Positions 28,109 through 37,046 of a stretch of 64,000 bases of DNA are shown in pieces. The position numbers and the translations under genes are program-made. The notes under the pieces are model-generated. The model was not told the DNA's origin. It made no database searches and saw only the letters and a program-made list of their open reading frames with translations. The stretch's first letter is position 1, and each line of letters opens with the position of its first letter. The DNA is from Lactococcus sp. dk101 (GTDB taxonomy: Bacteria; Bacillota; Bacilli; Lactobacillales; Streptococcaceae), in NCBI RefSeq assembly GCF_009601055.1, contig NZ_WITI01000001.1:142737-206736 (forward strand), given 5' to 3'.

Positions 28109-28163
28109 CTGTCCAAAAGGACAGAAAATTGATACTCATTTGTCTTTGAAAGTTTACTTTCAA
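28109..28163 (+). other. Two hairpins in the atpD-atpC gap
   Basis: CTGTCCaaaaGGACAG (28109-28124) and TTGAAAGtttaCTTTCAA (28146-28163). Neither has a T run, so they are not terminators; they may protect or process the mRNA and set the lower dose of epsilon. Confidence 0.45.
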
Positions 28164-28206
28164 CAGTGACGGAAAACTTGACTTGAGAGAGCATATTGGA
28201 GGAAAA

Positions 28207-28641
28207 ATGGCTGAAGATTTAGAAGAAATGACAGTTCAAGTCATTACACCTGATGGCCTTGTTTACGATCACCATGGCCTCTTTGTCTTGGCTCGCACAA
28301 CTGGTGGGGAAATGGGGATTTTACCTCACATGATTTCTACCATTGCGGCTCTGGAAATTGATGAATTGAAAATTCGTCGTCCAGAAGACAAAAAAGGGAA
28401 AGTTGATTATGTAGCAGTAAATGGCGGAATTATCGAGATTAGTCATAATTTGGTTACGATAATTGCTGACTCTGCTGAACGTGAACGTGACATTGACGTT
28501 TCTCGTGCTGAACGTGCTAAAATCCGTGCAGAACGTGAAATCGAAAAAGCGAAAGCTGCTTCCAAAGTTGATGACGTTAAACGTGCAGAAGTTTCACTTC
28601 ATCGTGCTTTAAATCGCTTGAATGTTGCAAAACATCTTTAA
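28207..28641 (+). CDS. atpC: ATP synthase subunit epsilon
   Basis: A 144-residue epsilon subunit. The N-terminal beta-sandwich ([29 protein letters not shown]) and the C-terminal helical hairpin rich in Arg/Glu/Ala ([20 protein letters not shown]) that can inhibit ATP hydrolysis are both present. ATG 28207 is chosen, as GGAGG lies just before it; an in-frame codon at 28183 lacks an SD. Last gene of the operon. Confidence 0.94.
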   Translation: MAEDLEEMTVQVITPDGLVYDHHGLFVLARTTGGEMGILPHMISTIAALEIDELKIRRPEDKKGKVDYVAVNGGIIEISHNLVTIIADSAERERDIDVSRAERAKIRAEREIEKAKAASKVDDVKRAEVSLHRALNRLNVAKHL

Positions 28642-28656
28642 TTGATACTGCAAAAG

Positions 28657-28687
28657 AAAATTCTATGATTTGTTCATAGGATTTTTT
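28657..28687 (+). terminator. ATP synthase operon terminator
   Basis: AAAATTCTATGA and TCATAGGATTTTTT form a stem with a T run, 16 bases after the atpC stop. Confidence 0.85.
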
Positions 28688-28704
28688 GTTTCTTAGACTA
28701 TACA

Positions 28705-28733
28705 TTGCACAAATGTTGCATTCATGATAAAAT
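28705..28733 (+). promoter_or_regulatory. Promoter for the 213-residue membrane protein gene
   Basis: TTGCAC (28705-28710), 17-base spacer, TAAAAT (28728-28733) with TG extension (TGATAAAAT). Confidence 0.65.
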
Positions 28734-28769
28734 GATTAAGTAAAACAAAAAGAACGAGAAAGGTGGGAA

Positions 28770-29411
28770 ATGGATTCAAAAGCTTTTAAAAATTTACTGT
28801 TTGAGCTCAATCGACTCGAACAAAAAGTTCATCAAATGGATGACTTGAAACGTGAATTAGCGATAGAAGTTGATCGACAAATCAATCGGAAAGCGACAAT
28901 CCTTTCCGGCCTTTTTTCCGTTCTTTTAATTTATGTGTATTCAGTGGAGTTTTCAACACTCTTCAAAGATGAAGCCATTCATGTCTCATTTTTTGCTTCT
29001 TTTTTGCAAATGTTTCTGATTGGCTTTATTGCTTGGGGCTTCGGCTTGTTTTTAAAAGTTGTCTTTACTGAGCTTTGGTCGAAAGATAAAATTCCAGGTG
29101 GAAGGAAATCAATCACTGCACATACAAAGGCCAAATTCGCTGCAAAAGAAAAAGTCATTTTGATTGAGATTGATCACATCTTATCCCAAGAATTGATTGT
29201 GGATTCACACTTGCCGTATCAATATTTGAATACGAGAAGTTTGAACTATTTGATTGATGTGTCAAATCAGCAGGAATTGGACTCGGTTGATGCGGCCATC
29301 CAATTGTTAGAATTGGAAATAAGAAATCCGAAGGCACATCGTTATTTATTGCCGGATGAAAATTTGATTACCTATGCCAAACGAATGACTGCTTTGCAAC
29401 TCAATAAATAA
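28770..29411 (+). CDS. Hypothetical membrane protein with N-terminal coiled coil
   Basis: A 213-residue protein I do not recognise. Residues 1-40 are charged with heptad-like hydrophobics (FKNLLFELNRLEQKVHQMDD), suggesting a coiled coil. Two membrane segments follow (near 45-62 and 73-98), then a cytosolic C-terminal domain of about 110 residues with a leucine-rich helical end (AAIQLLELEIRNPKAHRYLL). SD AAAGGTGGG precedes ATG. The 31-base gap to the glycosyltransferase gene has no terminator, so the two are probably cotranscribed. Confidence 0.7.
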   Translation: MDSKAFKNLLFELNRLEQKVHQMDDLKRELAIEVDRQINRKATILSGLFSVLLIYVYSVEFSTLFKDEAIHVSFFASFLQMFLIGFIAWGFGLFLKVVFTELWSKDKIPGGRKSITAHTKAKFAAKEKVILIEIDHILSQELIVDSHLPYQYLNTRSLNYLIDVSNQQELDSVDAAIQLLELEIRNPKAHRYLLPDENLITYAKRMTALQLNK

Positions 29412-29442
29412 AAAATAAATTAGACTAGTGGAAAGGCAGATT

Positions 29443-30366
29443 ATGCCATTATTATCACTCATTGTTCCTTGTTTTAACGAGGAAGAAGGGTTGCCCGAAT
29501 TTTTTAAACGGACAGAAAAAATCCATGCTCAACTTGGAATAGATTTTGAATATTACTTTGTCAATGACGGCTCAACTGACCGAACGCTACAGGTTTTGAG
29601 GCAGATGGTAGCTGAAAACAAAGACGTGCATTATCTTTCTTTGTCCAGAAATTTTGGGAAGGAAGCTGCAATGCTTGCTGGATTAGAAGCGTCAAGCGGG
29701 GATTTTGTCACCATTTTAGATGCCGACTTACAAGATCCACCCGAACTTTTGCTTGAGATGTTTGAAAAAATCCAAGCTGAAGATGTGGACTGTGTTGCAG
29801 CCAAAAGGACGGATCGTTCTGGAGAACCGGTCATCATTTCCCTTTTTTCACGGCTGTTTTATAAGCTCATCAACAAAATGACTCAAACGCCAATCATTGA
29901 TGGGGTAAGAGATTTCCGCTTGATGACACGACAGATGACCGATGCGATTTTGAGTTTGACCGAGACCAACCGTTTCTCAAAAGGCTTGTTCACATGGGTC
30001 GGATTTCAGACCGAATATGTCGAATTTGCCAATGAAAAGCGGACAACTGGCGAAAGTAAATGGAACTTTTCATCTAAAGTTCGTTATGCGATTGACGGCA
30101 TTGTCAACTTTAGTGAGGCACCTTTAGATTTTGTGACATATAGCGGACTTTCAATGGTTGTCATGACTTTGTTAGCCATTATTGTGTTGATTATCCGTCA
30201 ACTCTTTTTCCATCGGTCTGTCTCAGGTTGGACGTCGATGGTTGTAATTATGCTATTTTGCTTTGGTTTTACTTTGCTAACCTTGGGCGTGATTGGAAAA
30301 TACATCAGTACCTTATTTTTGGAAGTCAAAAAGCGTCCGATCTATATTATTAAAGAGAAAAAATAG
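29443..30366 (+). CDS. GtrB-like family 2 glycosyltransferase
   Basis: A 307-residue inner-membrane GT2 enzyme of the DPM1/GtrB type, which transfers a sugar from a nucleotide sugar to a polyprenyl phosphate carrier. Seen: N-terminal LIVPCFNEEEGLPEFF, the metal-binding DADLQDPPELL near residue 95, RDFRLMTRQ near 160, and KRTTGESKWNFSSKVRYAID near 205 before two C-terminal membrane helices (near 230-255 and 265-290). The chosen ATG has AAAGG seven bases before it; a GTG 15 bases upstream is less good. Possible roles are cell-wall or surface glycan decoration. Confidence 0.88.
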   Translation: MPLLSLIVPCFNEEEGLPEFFKRTEKIHAQLGIDFEYYFVNDGSTDRTLQVLRQMVAENKDVHYLSLSRNFGKEAAMLAGLEASSGDFVTILDADLQDPPELLLEMFEKIQAEDVDCVAAKRTDRSGEPVIISLFSRLFYKLINKMTQTPIIDGVRDFRLMTRQMTDAILSLTETNRFSKGLFTWVGFQTEYVEFANEKRTTGESKWNFSSKVRYAIDGIVNFSEAPLDFVTYSGLSMVVMTLLAIIVLIIRQLFFHRSVSGWTSMVVIMLFCFGFTLLTLGVIGKYISTLFLEVKKRPIYIIKEKK

Positions 30367-30404
30367 CCTTTTTTATATGTATATAATATTTCAAAACGAA
30401 ACTA

Positions 30405-30433
30405 TTGTAACAAAACAAAAATAATGATAAAAT
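30405..30433 (+). promoter_or_regulatory. Promoter for the lectin-like surface protein
   Basis: TTGTAA (30405-30410), 17-base spacer, TAAAAT (30428-30433) with TG extension. A further TATAAT lies at 30382. Confidence 0.6.
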
Positions 30434-30471
30434 ATGAGTATTGGAAAAGTTATCTTAGAAAGGAGAATGCG

Positions 30472-32301
30472 ATGACAAAAAGAAAAATAAATCACTGGTT
30501 TGGAAATAATAAATTTGTTTATCCACTCCTTTTACTCTTTACGGTGGCTGTCAGTCTTGGCTTATTTTCACAATCTGTGCGTGCAGAAGAAGTCAGTTCA
30601 ACTGCCAATCGTTTGGAAGCTGGCTCGACATTTACTGTCAAGGATCCTTTTACACATTGGACAGATCCAAGTCTGTGGCATAATTATGGCAGCACAATTG
30701 ATACATCAGACGGTTCTTATTCGTCGATTTTGGTCAATAATCAGGCTTCATCGGTTGGTTATGCCTTTTTGGAAAATGATGTGGATATGACAAAGAGTTT
30801 TGACTTATCAGGTCAATTCTCTTTTAAAGCTCATTCGGGGACGGATCCATTTAAAGCTGGCGATGCACTTGGCTTTATTTTGACGCCGGAAACTTTTGAT
30901 AAAATTCAAGCGAACCGTGCTAATGCAGCAGGTTCAAACATTGGGATTGGTGGACTTTCCCAGTCGGTCTTTGCGGGACGTGATTTATTCCAAAACCGGT
31001 TGGTAGATAGCTTAGGTACAGGTGCGATTGATAGTGCCTCAAATGACATCTCCATTCGACAAACGGATGCGACTGGTGCGTTGATTTGGACAAATTATGC
31101 TAATCTTTCAGTTCCAGATACTGGCAATCAAGACTATCAGGTCTCAAATGTAATGACCATGAATTGGCAACCAGAAACTGTCAGTGCTGACAAGACTCAA
31201 GTGACGGGACAGTTGACCTACACTATCTCATCAGCAACTGCGGCCACTCAAACCATTAGCCAAACGCTGACACTTTCTAGAACAATGAAAATTGGTGTTG
31301 TCGGTGGGACAGGCGGAAATTATGGCTGGCTCAAGTTGGATTATTTTGTTGAACCAACACGTGTCTTAAATCAAGCAACCGTTCGTTATCTTGATGTAGA
31401 TAGTCAAGAAGAAATCGCGACAGCTTCAACAATCAATGCTTATGAAGGTGATGTTTTATCTGTTAATTTAACAGAAGATGAAGCAATGCGCGCAGAAGGA
31501 TATGGCTTTGTTGCACCAACACTAGCAGATTATCGTTTTGTATCTTCAGAGAAAATGGTCATGAATGCGACTGGAAGCAATCTTATCACTGTTTATTACA
31601 AAAAAATTCCAGATTCGACAGTCAGTTTTGATTTTGCTTGGACGGATAAAGATAATACAGCAGCATTGCCACAGACGATTGTATTGACAGGACGTCCTGA
31701 AGCGACGATAACAGCGCCAGAGCTTACTTTAGCTGATGGTATCAGCATTTCATCTGTTGTCAGCGCTGACGGCACAAGCTACGCTTCTATAGCCGAAGCG
31801 ATTGCAGCTTATCCGCTCTTTAAAGAAAATGAAAATCCTCATTTTACCATCAATTTACAAAAAGCCGCTGAACCTAGCCCAATGCTACCTGCCATTGATG
31901 ACGTGACGTCAACACCAATAACACCTTCAAATACAGACGATTCAGATGAAACAGCTCAAACAAATTCTACATCGCCACATGGTTTGATTGACCAGATTGA
32001 GTCGATAAATCCAATCTCAGCAGAGCAACATCCACTCCTTGCCTTCATTCCAGCTTTGTTTTCTCCAAAAGTGACACAAGAAAGTCAAGAGAAGAAAACA
32101 GCTACTGCTGCACCAATAGCCGTAAATGATACTGAAGAAGCATCCGATGCTAAATCAAATAAGAAGCGTACGGGTGTTGATAAGGAAGCTTATTTGCTCA
32201 AGGTAAGATTAATTGGAACGAGTGGAATCGTTGCTGGTGGAGCTTCGTCAGCGGCCCTCCTTTTCTTCCTTAAAAAATGGATTTTATTCTTGAGAAAGTA
32301 A
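30472..32301 (+). CDS. Lectin-like secreted protein with C-terminal membrane anchor
   Basis: A 609-residue surface protein. A signal peptide covers about residues 1-40 (membrane segment VYPLLLLFTVAVSLGLFSQS, then VRAEE). Residues about 50-270 resemble a bacterial L-type-lectin beta-sandwich (FTHWTDPSLWHNYG, SFKAHSGTDPFKAGDALGFI). Residues about 290-350 resemble a MucBP-like module (TVRYLDVDSQEEIATASTIN). A Thr/Ser/Pro-rich linker leads to a C-terminal membrane helix and a short basic tail (LLFFLKKWILFLRK). No LPXTG motif is seen, so it would be membrane-anchored, not sortase-linked. An exact palindrome copy (31179-31192) gives TVSADK and a near-copy (31758-31771) gives VVSADG. The upstream GtrB-like enzyme may glycosylate it. 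Start ATG 30472 after AAAGGAG. Confidence 0.75.
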   Translation: MTKRKINHWFGNNKFVYPLLLLFTVAVSLGLFSQSVRAEEVSSTANRLEAGSTFTVKDPFTHWTDPSLWHNYGSTIDTSDGSYSSILVNNQASSVGYAFLENDVDMTKSFDLSGQFSFKAHSGTDPFKAGDALGFILTPETFDKIQANRANAAGSNIGIGGLSQSVFAGRDLFQNRLVDSLGTGAIDSASNDISIRQTDATGALIWTNYANLSVPDTGNQDYQVSNVMTMNWQPETVSADKTQVTGQLTYTISSATAATQTISQTLTLSRTMKIGVVGGTGGNYGWLKLDYFVEPTRVLNQATVRYLDVDSQEEIATASTINAYEGDVLSVNLTEDEAMRAEGYGFVAPTLADYRFVSSEKMVMNATGSNLITVYYKKIPDSTVSFDFAWTDKDNTAALPQTIVLTGRPEATITAPELTLADGISISSVVSADGTSYASIAEAIAAYPLFKENENPHFTINLQKAAEPSPMLPAIDDVTSTPITPSNTDDSDETAQTNSTSPHGLIDQIESINPISAEQHPLLAFIPALFSPKVTQESQEKKTATAAPIAVNDTEEASDAKSNKKRTGVDKEAYLLKVRLIGTSGIVAGGASSAALLFFLKKWILFLRK

Positions 32302-32338
32302 AAGTTTGAATTGTATATAAAATAATAAAATATATTAC

Positions 32339-32364
32339 AAAAAGTCAGCATTCTGGCTTTTTTT
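32339..32364 (+). terminator. Intrinsic terminator
   Basis: AAAAAGTCAGcattCTGGCTTTTTTT, one G-U pair in the stem. Confidence 0.75.
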
Positions 32365-32365
32365 G

Positions 32366-32374
32366 TGTTAAAAT
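32366..32374 (+). promoter_or_regulatory. Extended -10 promoter for the 2-hydroxyacid dehydrogenase
   Basis: TGTTAAAAT starts just after the preceding terminator, 53 bases before the start codon. Confidence 0.5.
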
Positions 32375-32426
32375 AGAGCCATTATTTCCTTAGAAATAAG
32401 AATGAATTGAGATTGGAGATTTTATT

Positions 32427-33341
32427 ATGCGTAAAGTAGGAATTATTGGTTTGGGTCATGTTGGCGCGACAGTTGCTGTAAATATCGTTCAAGGTGGTTT
32501 TGCTGATGAATTGATTTTGATTGACAAAAAGCCTGAAGTGGCTGAAGCCGAAGCGATTGATTTGCAAGATTCATTGGCTCTGCAGGCATTTCACACCAAA
32601 GTTTATACCGGTAGCTATGCTGATTTGGCAGATGCGGACATTGTCTTGTCAACTTTGGGGCATATTGAAGCACTCAAGCCGGGTGGAGACCGCTTCACTG
32701 AACTTCGATTGAATGCTGAAGAAATCAAACAAGTGTCCGAGGACTTGAATGCGTCTGGTTTTAAAGGAATTTTGATTGCAACGACCAATCCTAATGATGT
32801 GATTGTTGATATGTACGCCAAGTATTTAAACTTGCCTAACCAACGAATTTTGGGGACAGGGACTTATTTGGATACGGCACGTATGAAACGGCAAGTGGCT
32901 GGACATTTAGGCTTAGACCCCCGTTCTATTGAGGGATATTCGCTTGGCGAACATGGCAATTCACAATTTGTCGCCTGGTCAACAGTCCGTGTTGGTGGGC
33001 GTCCCTTTACCGAAATCGCGGCTGAAAAAAATTTAGACTTAGATCAGATTGAAGAAGCTGCGCGTCAAGGTGGCTTTGCGGTCTTTAACACCAAGCATTA
33101 TACGAATGTTGCCATTGCAGCAGCAACGGTTGGTTTGATGAATTTGGTTTTCTCAGATGCTAAAAATGTAGCGATTTGTTCACATTATGATGAAAAATTT
33201 GTCTCATATATTTCGACACCGGCTTTGATTGGTAAAGCTGGTGTGGAGGCATTGATTGATTTGCCACTAACTGCTGAAGAACAAGTGAAACTCCAAGCAT
33301 CAGCAAATGAAATTCAAGATAAAATTAAATTATTTGGATAA
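32427..33341 (+). CDS. L-2-hydroxyisocaproate dehydrogenase-like enzyme (LDH/MDH family)
   Basis: A 304-residue NAD-dependent dehydrogenase. Seen: Rossmann GLGHVGATVA at the N-terminus, DKKPEVAEAEAIDL near 33, TTNPNDV near 117, Arg in TYLDTARMKRQ near 152 and the catalytic His in YSLGEHGNSQF near 175. The active-site loop reads ALKPGGDRFTELRLN, not the QKPGETRLDL of true lactate dehydrogenases, so a bulkier 2-keto acid such as 2-ketoisocaproate is likely. Lactococci carry such paralogues (hicD/ldhX type). It is monocistronic. The convergent gene shares its terminator. Confidence 0.82.
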   Translation: MRKVGIIGLGHVGATVAVNIVQGGFADELILIDKKPEVAEAEAIDLQDSLALQAFHTKVYTGSYADLADADIVLSTLGHIEALKPGGDRFTELRLNAEEIKQVSEDLNASGFKGILIATTNPNDVIVDMYAKYLNLPNQRILGTGTYLDTARMKRQVAGHLGLDPRSIEGYSLGEHGNSQFVAWSTVRVGGRPFTEIAAEKNLDLDQIEEAARQGGFAVFNTKHYTNVAIAAATVGLMNLVFSDAKNVAICSHYDEKFVSYISTPALIGKAGVEALIDLPLTAEEQVKLQASANEIQDKIKLFG

Positions 33342-33343
33342 GA

Positions 33344-33383
33344 AAAACCCTGTCAGTACTGACAGAGGGGTTCTATTTTTTTT
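33344..33383. terminator. Bidirectional terminator with exact palindrome copy
   Basis: AAAAACCC-TGTCAGTACTGACA-GAGGGGTTCT followed by T8; palindrome 33351-33364. The TGA inside the palindrome is also the stop codon of the minus-strand gene at 33353. Confidence 0.85.
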
Positions 33384-33793
33384 ATAAAAAGTCGGTATAA
33401 GTCATCGATTGAGCCATTTACATCTGTTTTTGAGAAATAAATCGCATCATCAAAGCCATTGATTTTAATCTCAAAACCTGTCATTATTCTTCCGTGATAT
33501 AAATGCCCCTTCACATCGGTGACATCATGCCATAAGAAAGGCCCCCTTTCGTTCTTAGTATCAGGTAAATAGACGAAATAGTTTTTGTCATTGTAGAGGA
33601 TAAATTTGCTTCCTTTTTTAATCCAACGCAGAATGCAATACACAGTGTATACAGCGAAATTTATTGTGAAAAAGTAATTTGCGATAACTAGAGAAAGTGT
33701 TATTACGATGACTGAAATGAAGATACCGAGAAATGAGCTAAACTTAACTTTAGATGGGACATATCCGCCATCATTTGAATTTTTTTCAATCAT
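33353..33793 (-). CDS. Hypothetical membrane protein, 146 residues
   Basis: I do not recognise this protein. It starts MIEKNSNDGGYVPSKVKFSS, has one or two membrane segments near residues 22-55 (FLGIFISVIVITLSLVIANY, then FFTINFAVYTVYCIL), and a C-terminal part of about 90 residues likely to be a PH-like beta domain (FILYNDKNYFVYLPDTKNER). SD AGAGGA before ATG 33793. Its last codons (C-Q-Y-stop) are the third reading frame of the palindrome at 33351-33364, so the repeat supplies both the stop codon and the terminator stem. Confidence 0.65.
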   Translation of the reverse strand: MIEKNSNDGGYVPSKVKFSSFLGIFISVIVITLSLVIANYFFTINFAVYTVYCILRWIKKGSKFILYNDKNYFVYLPDTKNERGPFLWHDVTDVKGHLYHGRIMTGFEIKINGFDDAIYFSKTDVNGSIDDLYRLFIKKIEPLCQY

Positions 33794-33867
33794 CAAAAAT
33801 CCTCTTTCTTGTATAAATTAACTCTATTATAGCTTTTTCTGGTGGAAAATACATTTTGTAAAATAAG

Positions 33868-33897
33868 AAAAACCCTGTCAGTACTGACAGGGTTTTT
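33868..33897. terminator. Perfect 30-bp palindromic terminator of glnPQ
   Basis: AAAAACCC-TGTCAGTACTGACA-GGGTTTTT is a perfect palindrome centred at 33882/33883, with the recurring motif at its core (33876-33889). It lies directly beyond the glnQ stop codon and works on both strands. Confidence 0.88.
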
Positions 33898-33899
33898 AA

Positions 33900-34640
33900 T
33901 TAAGCATTTAAAACTTTTGATAAGAAATCTTGCAAACGTGGATGTTTTGGATGATCAAAAAGTTCTTCCGGTGTGCCGTCTTCAAGGATAACACCGCCAT
34001 CTGTGAAAATGACGCGGTTGGCAACTTCACGGGCAAAGCCCATTTCGTGAGTCACAATCAACATGGTCATACCTTTGCCAGCCAAATCTTGCATAACTGC
34101 AAGAACGTCACCGACCATTTCAGGATCAAGCGCAGACGTTGGTTCATCAAAGAGCATGACATTTGGATCCATGGCAAGCGCGCGAGCAATGGCTACACGT
34201 TGTTTTTGTCCACCTGAAAGCATGGCTGGCATGGCATCTTTTTTGTCCATCAGACCAACAGTTTCAAGCAATTTGATTGCTTTGGCTTCAGCTTCAGCTT
34301 TGGTCATTTTCTTCAGCTCAACAGGAGCATAAGTGATGTTTTGAAGGACGGTCATGTTTGGAAAAAGGTTGAAATGTTGGAAAACCATTCCGACATTTTG
34401 ACGGACCAAATTCAAGTTGGTATTTTTGTCTGTCAAGTTGTAACCGTCAATGATGATGTCGCCAGATGTAGCAGTTTCAAGTCCATTTAATGTCCGAAGG
34501 AAAGTTGATTTACCAGAACCAGAAGGGCCGATGATACAAACAACATCGCCTTTATTAAATTTTGTTGAAATACCTTTTAAAACTTCATTTTTTCCATAGT
34601 ATTTATGCAGGCTGTTGACTTCAATTTGTGTTTTTGTCAT
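33900..34640 (-). CDS. glnQ: Glutamine/glutamate ABC transporter ATPase GlnQ
   Basis: A 246-residue ABC ATPase energising GlnP. Seen: Walker [10 protein letters not shown] near residue 37, Q-loop [14 protein letters not shown] near 83, signature [15 protein letters not shown] near 140, Walker [14 protein letters not shown] near 160, and switch His in IVTHEMGF near 200. It lies 21 bases downstream of glnP, in the normal glnPQ order, with an SD in the gap. Confidence 0.92.
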   Translation of the reverse strand: MTKTQIEVNSLHKYYGKNEVLKGISTKFNKGDVVCIIGPSGSGKSTFLRTLNGLETATSGDIIIDGYNLTDKNTNLNLVRQNVGMVFQHFNLFPNMTVLQNITYAPVELKKMTKAEAEAKAIKLLETVGLMDKKDAMPAMLSGGQKQRVAIARALAMDPNVMLFDEPTSALDPEMVGDVLAVMQDLAGKGMTMLIVTHEMGFAREVANRVIFTDGGVILEDGTPEELFDHPKHPRLQDFLSKVLNA

Positions 34641-34661
34641 TCTATTTTTTCCTCCTTGTTC

Positions 34662-36809
34662 TTATTTCAATTTCTTTTCGACGTAACGGCCGAGCCACAT
34701 GATAATCAAGAGAATTACCATGTAAATCACACCGATAATTCCATAAACGCGGAAGGCTTGGAAGTTACGGGCAACGATGATTTGTCCTGTTTGGAGTAAT
34801 TCAACCAAACCGATAACAGAAACAAGTGTGGTATCTTTTGTTGTGATGACAAATTGGTTAATCAAACTTGGAATCGTGATTTTAACCGCTTGTGGCAAGA
34901 TGACTTTACGCATGGTTTTCACATAAGGAATACCAAGTGAGCGAGAAGCTTCCATTTGGCCGACAGGAACGGCTTTGACACCGCCACGGACGATTTCAGC
35001 AATGTATGATGACTCGTTGAGTGTCAAGGCAATGACACCCGCTGTGAACTCGTTGAGTGGCGATTGATGACCAGTAATCATTTGAATCAAGTTTGGAATA
35101 CCATAGAAAAGGAAAATGGTCAAAACAAGGAGTGGCAATGAACGGTTAACGTCCACATAGACACGTGAAATTCCACGTAATGTTTTACTTGGAGAAACTG
35201 AGAAGAGTCCGAAGATGATTCCGACAATCAAAGCTAAAACAAATGAAATAAGTGCTAATTCAATCGTAACTTTAAGTCCATTAAGGATTTGTGACCAGTT
35301 GTTTTGAATAATTCCCCAAACGGTTGTTTCATCAACAGTAGAAGTTTCAGTCGTATCTGTACCAGTTGAGAGGTATTTTGCAACGATTTCATCGTATTGA
35401 CCATTGGCACGAAGTTGTGCTAAACCGTCGTTAAACATTTGGATAAGTTCAGGATTTTGTCCTTTTTTAACAGCAAATCCATATTGACCATCGGCAATTC
35501 CCTTAAGTGGTGTTTTGATTTGTTTGCCTTGTTTGATGGCATATTGAATGACAGGTTCATCATCCATGACAGCTTTGATTGAGCCATTGTCAAGTGATGA
35601 ATACATGGTCGTTGCATCAGTGAAAGCTTTGAGTGTAAAGCCATATTTTGAAGCATTTTTACTCAAATAATCATAAGAAGCAGTTCCGTTTTTAGCACCA
35701 ACGGTTTTCCCTTTGAGGTCATCCCATGACTTGATGCTGTCGTCAGTCTTGGCGACACCCAATGTCAGATTAGCTGAGAAGTAGGCATCTGAGTAATCAA
35801 ATACTTTTTTACGGGCGTCAGTAATGGTCATTCCTGACATCATTCCGTCAGCATGGCCAGCTTGGACAGAGTCAACGGCCGATTGGAAACCGATGAAGTT
35901 CCATTTGATTGTAAAGCCTTGATTTTTGGCAATGGCATTGAGCAAATCAACGTCAATACCTGTGTATTTTTTATCTGTGCCTTGGAATTCGAAAGGTGCA
36001 AAACTGTTATCTGAAGCAATCGTGTAAGTTGCTTTTTTTGGTGTTGCTTTTTTTGTTGTTCCGATGTAATTGGCTAAAATCTTGTCATAAGTACCGTCAG
36101 CTTTCATGGCTGTGAAAGCTTTGTTGAAGCCGTCAACAAGGTTTTGGTTCTTACCTTTCATGACCGCAAATCCATAGCCACCCGGCATTGAAATTGAAGG
36201 CATGTTGATGGCCAAATCTTGACCTTGTTTGATGGCGTAAGAGATGACAGGATAGTCGTCCATAGCCCCAACAATATTTCCTGCACTTAAAGCAGCATAC
36301 ATGTGCGTGCCATCAGAATAAGTTTTGATGGTATAGCCATACTTTTTCTGATTGTCTTGAAGCCAAGTTTGTGATGCAGTTCCATTTTTGGCACCGACTG
36401 CTTTTCCTTTTAATTCAGAAAATGATGTAATTTTTGTGGCTTGCGTTGTTGCGATTGTCAGCGCTGACGTGTAGTAAGGTTCTGAAAAATCGAAAGTTTT
36501 CTTACGTTCATCAGTGATTGACATTCCGGCGATAACACCGTCGACTTGTCCACCTTGCAAGTTTTGAAGTGCGGCATCAAAACCTGGAAAGCTCATTTCG
36601 AGTTTCCAATCATTACGCTTAGCGACCTCTTTCATGATGTCAACGTCGATACCCGACCATTGTTTATTTGAATCTTGGAATTCAAAAGGTGCATAAGAAT
36701 TGTCACTTGCAATTTTGACAGTTGTTGAAGCATGTGCTGAACTCGCAGAAATTGAAAATCCAGTGAAGATGGCTAATAAAGTAGCCAATGATAATAAGAA
36801 CTTTTTCAT
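34662..36809 (-). CDS. glnP: Glutamine/glutamate ABC transporter permease fused to two substrate-binding domains, GlnP
   Basis: A 715-residue fusion: signal sequence (residues 1-28, ending SSAHAS), substrate-binding domain 1 (about 29-250, VKIASDNSYAPFEFQD), substrate-binding domain 2 (about 257-485, YTIASDNSFAPFEFQG), and a permease domain with about five membrane helices (about 500-715, containing the EAA-like ASRSLGIPYVKTMRKVILPQ). Two tandem binding domains on each of two subunits is the known lactococcal GlnPQ architecture, for importing glutamine, glutamate and, through domain 1, asparagine. A palindrome near-copy (36456-36469) encodes TSALTI. It has a good promoter upstream and an AGGGGGAA SD. 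Confidence 0.93.
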   Translation of the reverse strand: MKKFLLSLATLLAIFTGFSISASSAHASTTVKIASDNSYAPFEFQDSNKQWSGIDVDIMKEVAKRNDWKLEMSFPGFDAALQNLQGGQVDGVIAGMSITDERKKTFDFSEPYYTSALTIATTQATKITSFSELKGKAVGAKNGTASQTWLQDNQKKYGYTIKTYSDGTHMYAALSAGNIVGAMDDYPVISYAIKQGQDLAINMPSISMPGGYGFAVMKGKNQNLVDGFNKAFTAMKADGTYDKILANYIGTTKKATPKKATYTIASDNSFAPFEFQGTDKKYTGIDVDLLNAIAKNQGFTIKWNFIGFQSAVDSVQAGHADGMMSGMTITDARKKVFDYSDAYFSANLTLGVAKTDDSIKSWDDLKGKTVGAKNGTASYDYLSKNASKYGFTLKAFTDATTMYSSLDNGSIKAVMDDEPVIQYAIKQGKQIKTPLKGIADGQYGFAVKKGQNPELIQMFNDGLAQLRANGQYDEIVAKYLSTGTDTTETSTVDETTVWGIIQNNWSQILNGLKVTIELALISFVLALIVGIIFGLFSVSPSKTLRGISRVYVDVNRSLPLLVLTIFLFYGIPNLIQMITGHQSPLNEFTAGVIALTLNESSYIAEIVRGGVKAVPVGQMEASRSLGIPYVKTMRKVILPQAVKITIPSLINQFVITTKDTTLVSVIGLVELLQTGQIIVARNFQAFRVYGIIGVIYMVILLIIMWLGRYVEKKLK

Positions 36810-36836
36810 TTATTCCCCCTATTTTTATATTGGAAT

Positions 36837-36865
36837 ATTATATCACAAAAGCTGATGATTTCCAA
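36837..36865 (-). promoter_or_regulatory. Promoter for glnPQ
   Basis: On the minus strand: TTGGAA, 17-base spacer, TATAAT with TG extension (TGATATAAT), 27 bases before glnP. Confidence 0.7.
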
Positions 36866-36964
36866 TAGGATATGTGAGAAGATATAACATGAACCAATCA
36901 ATAAATGACATTATTTGAATTTCTCATCAATAGATTAGAAATACTCAGAGCTTGCAGAAAGTGT

Positions 36965-36993
36965 TTGTATAAAGCGTTGAATTAGTGTAAAAT
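36965..36993 (+). promoter_or_regulatory. Candidate promoter for the DedA gene
   Basis: TTGTAT (36965-36970), 17-base spacer, TAAAAT (36988-36993). Confidence 0.45.
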
Positions 36994-37046
36994 TAAAAAA
37001 GTGGAAGTCCACTAAATCAATAGTAGAAAACTAGGATATTAAAAAA

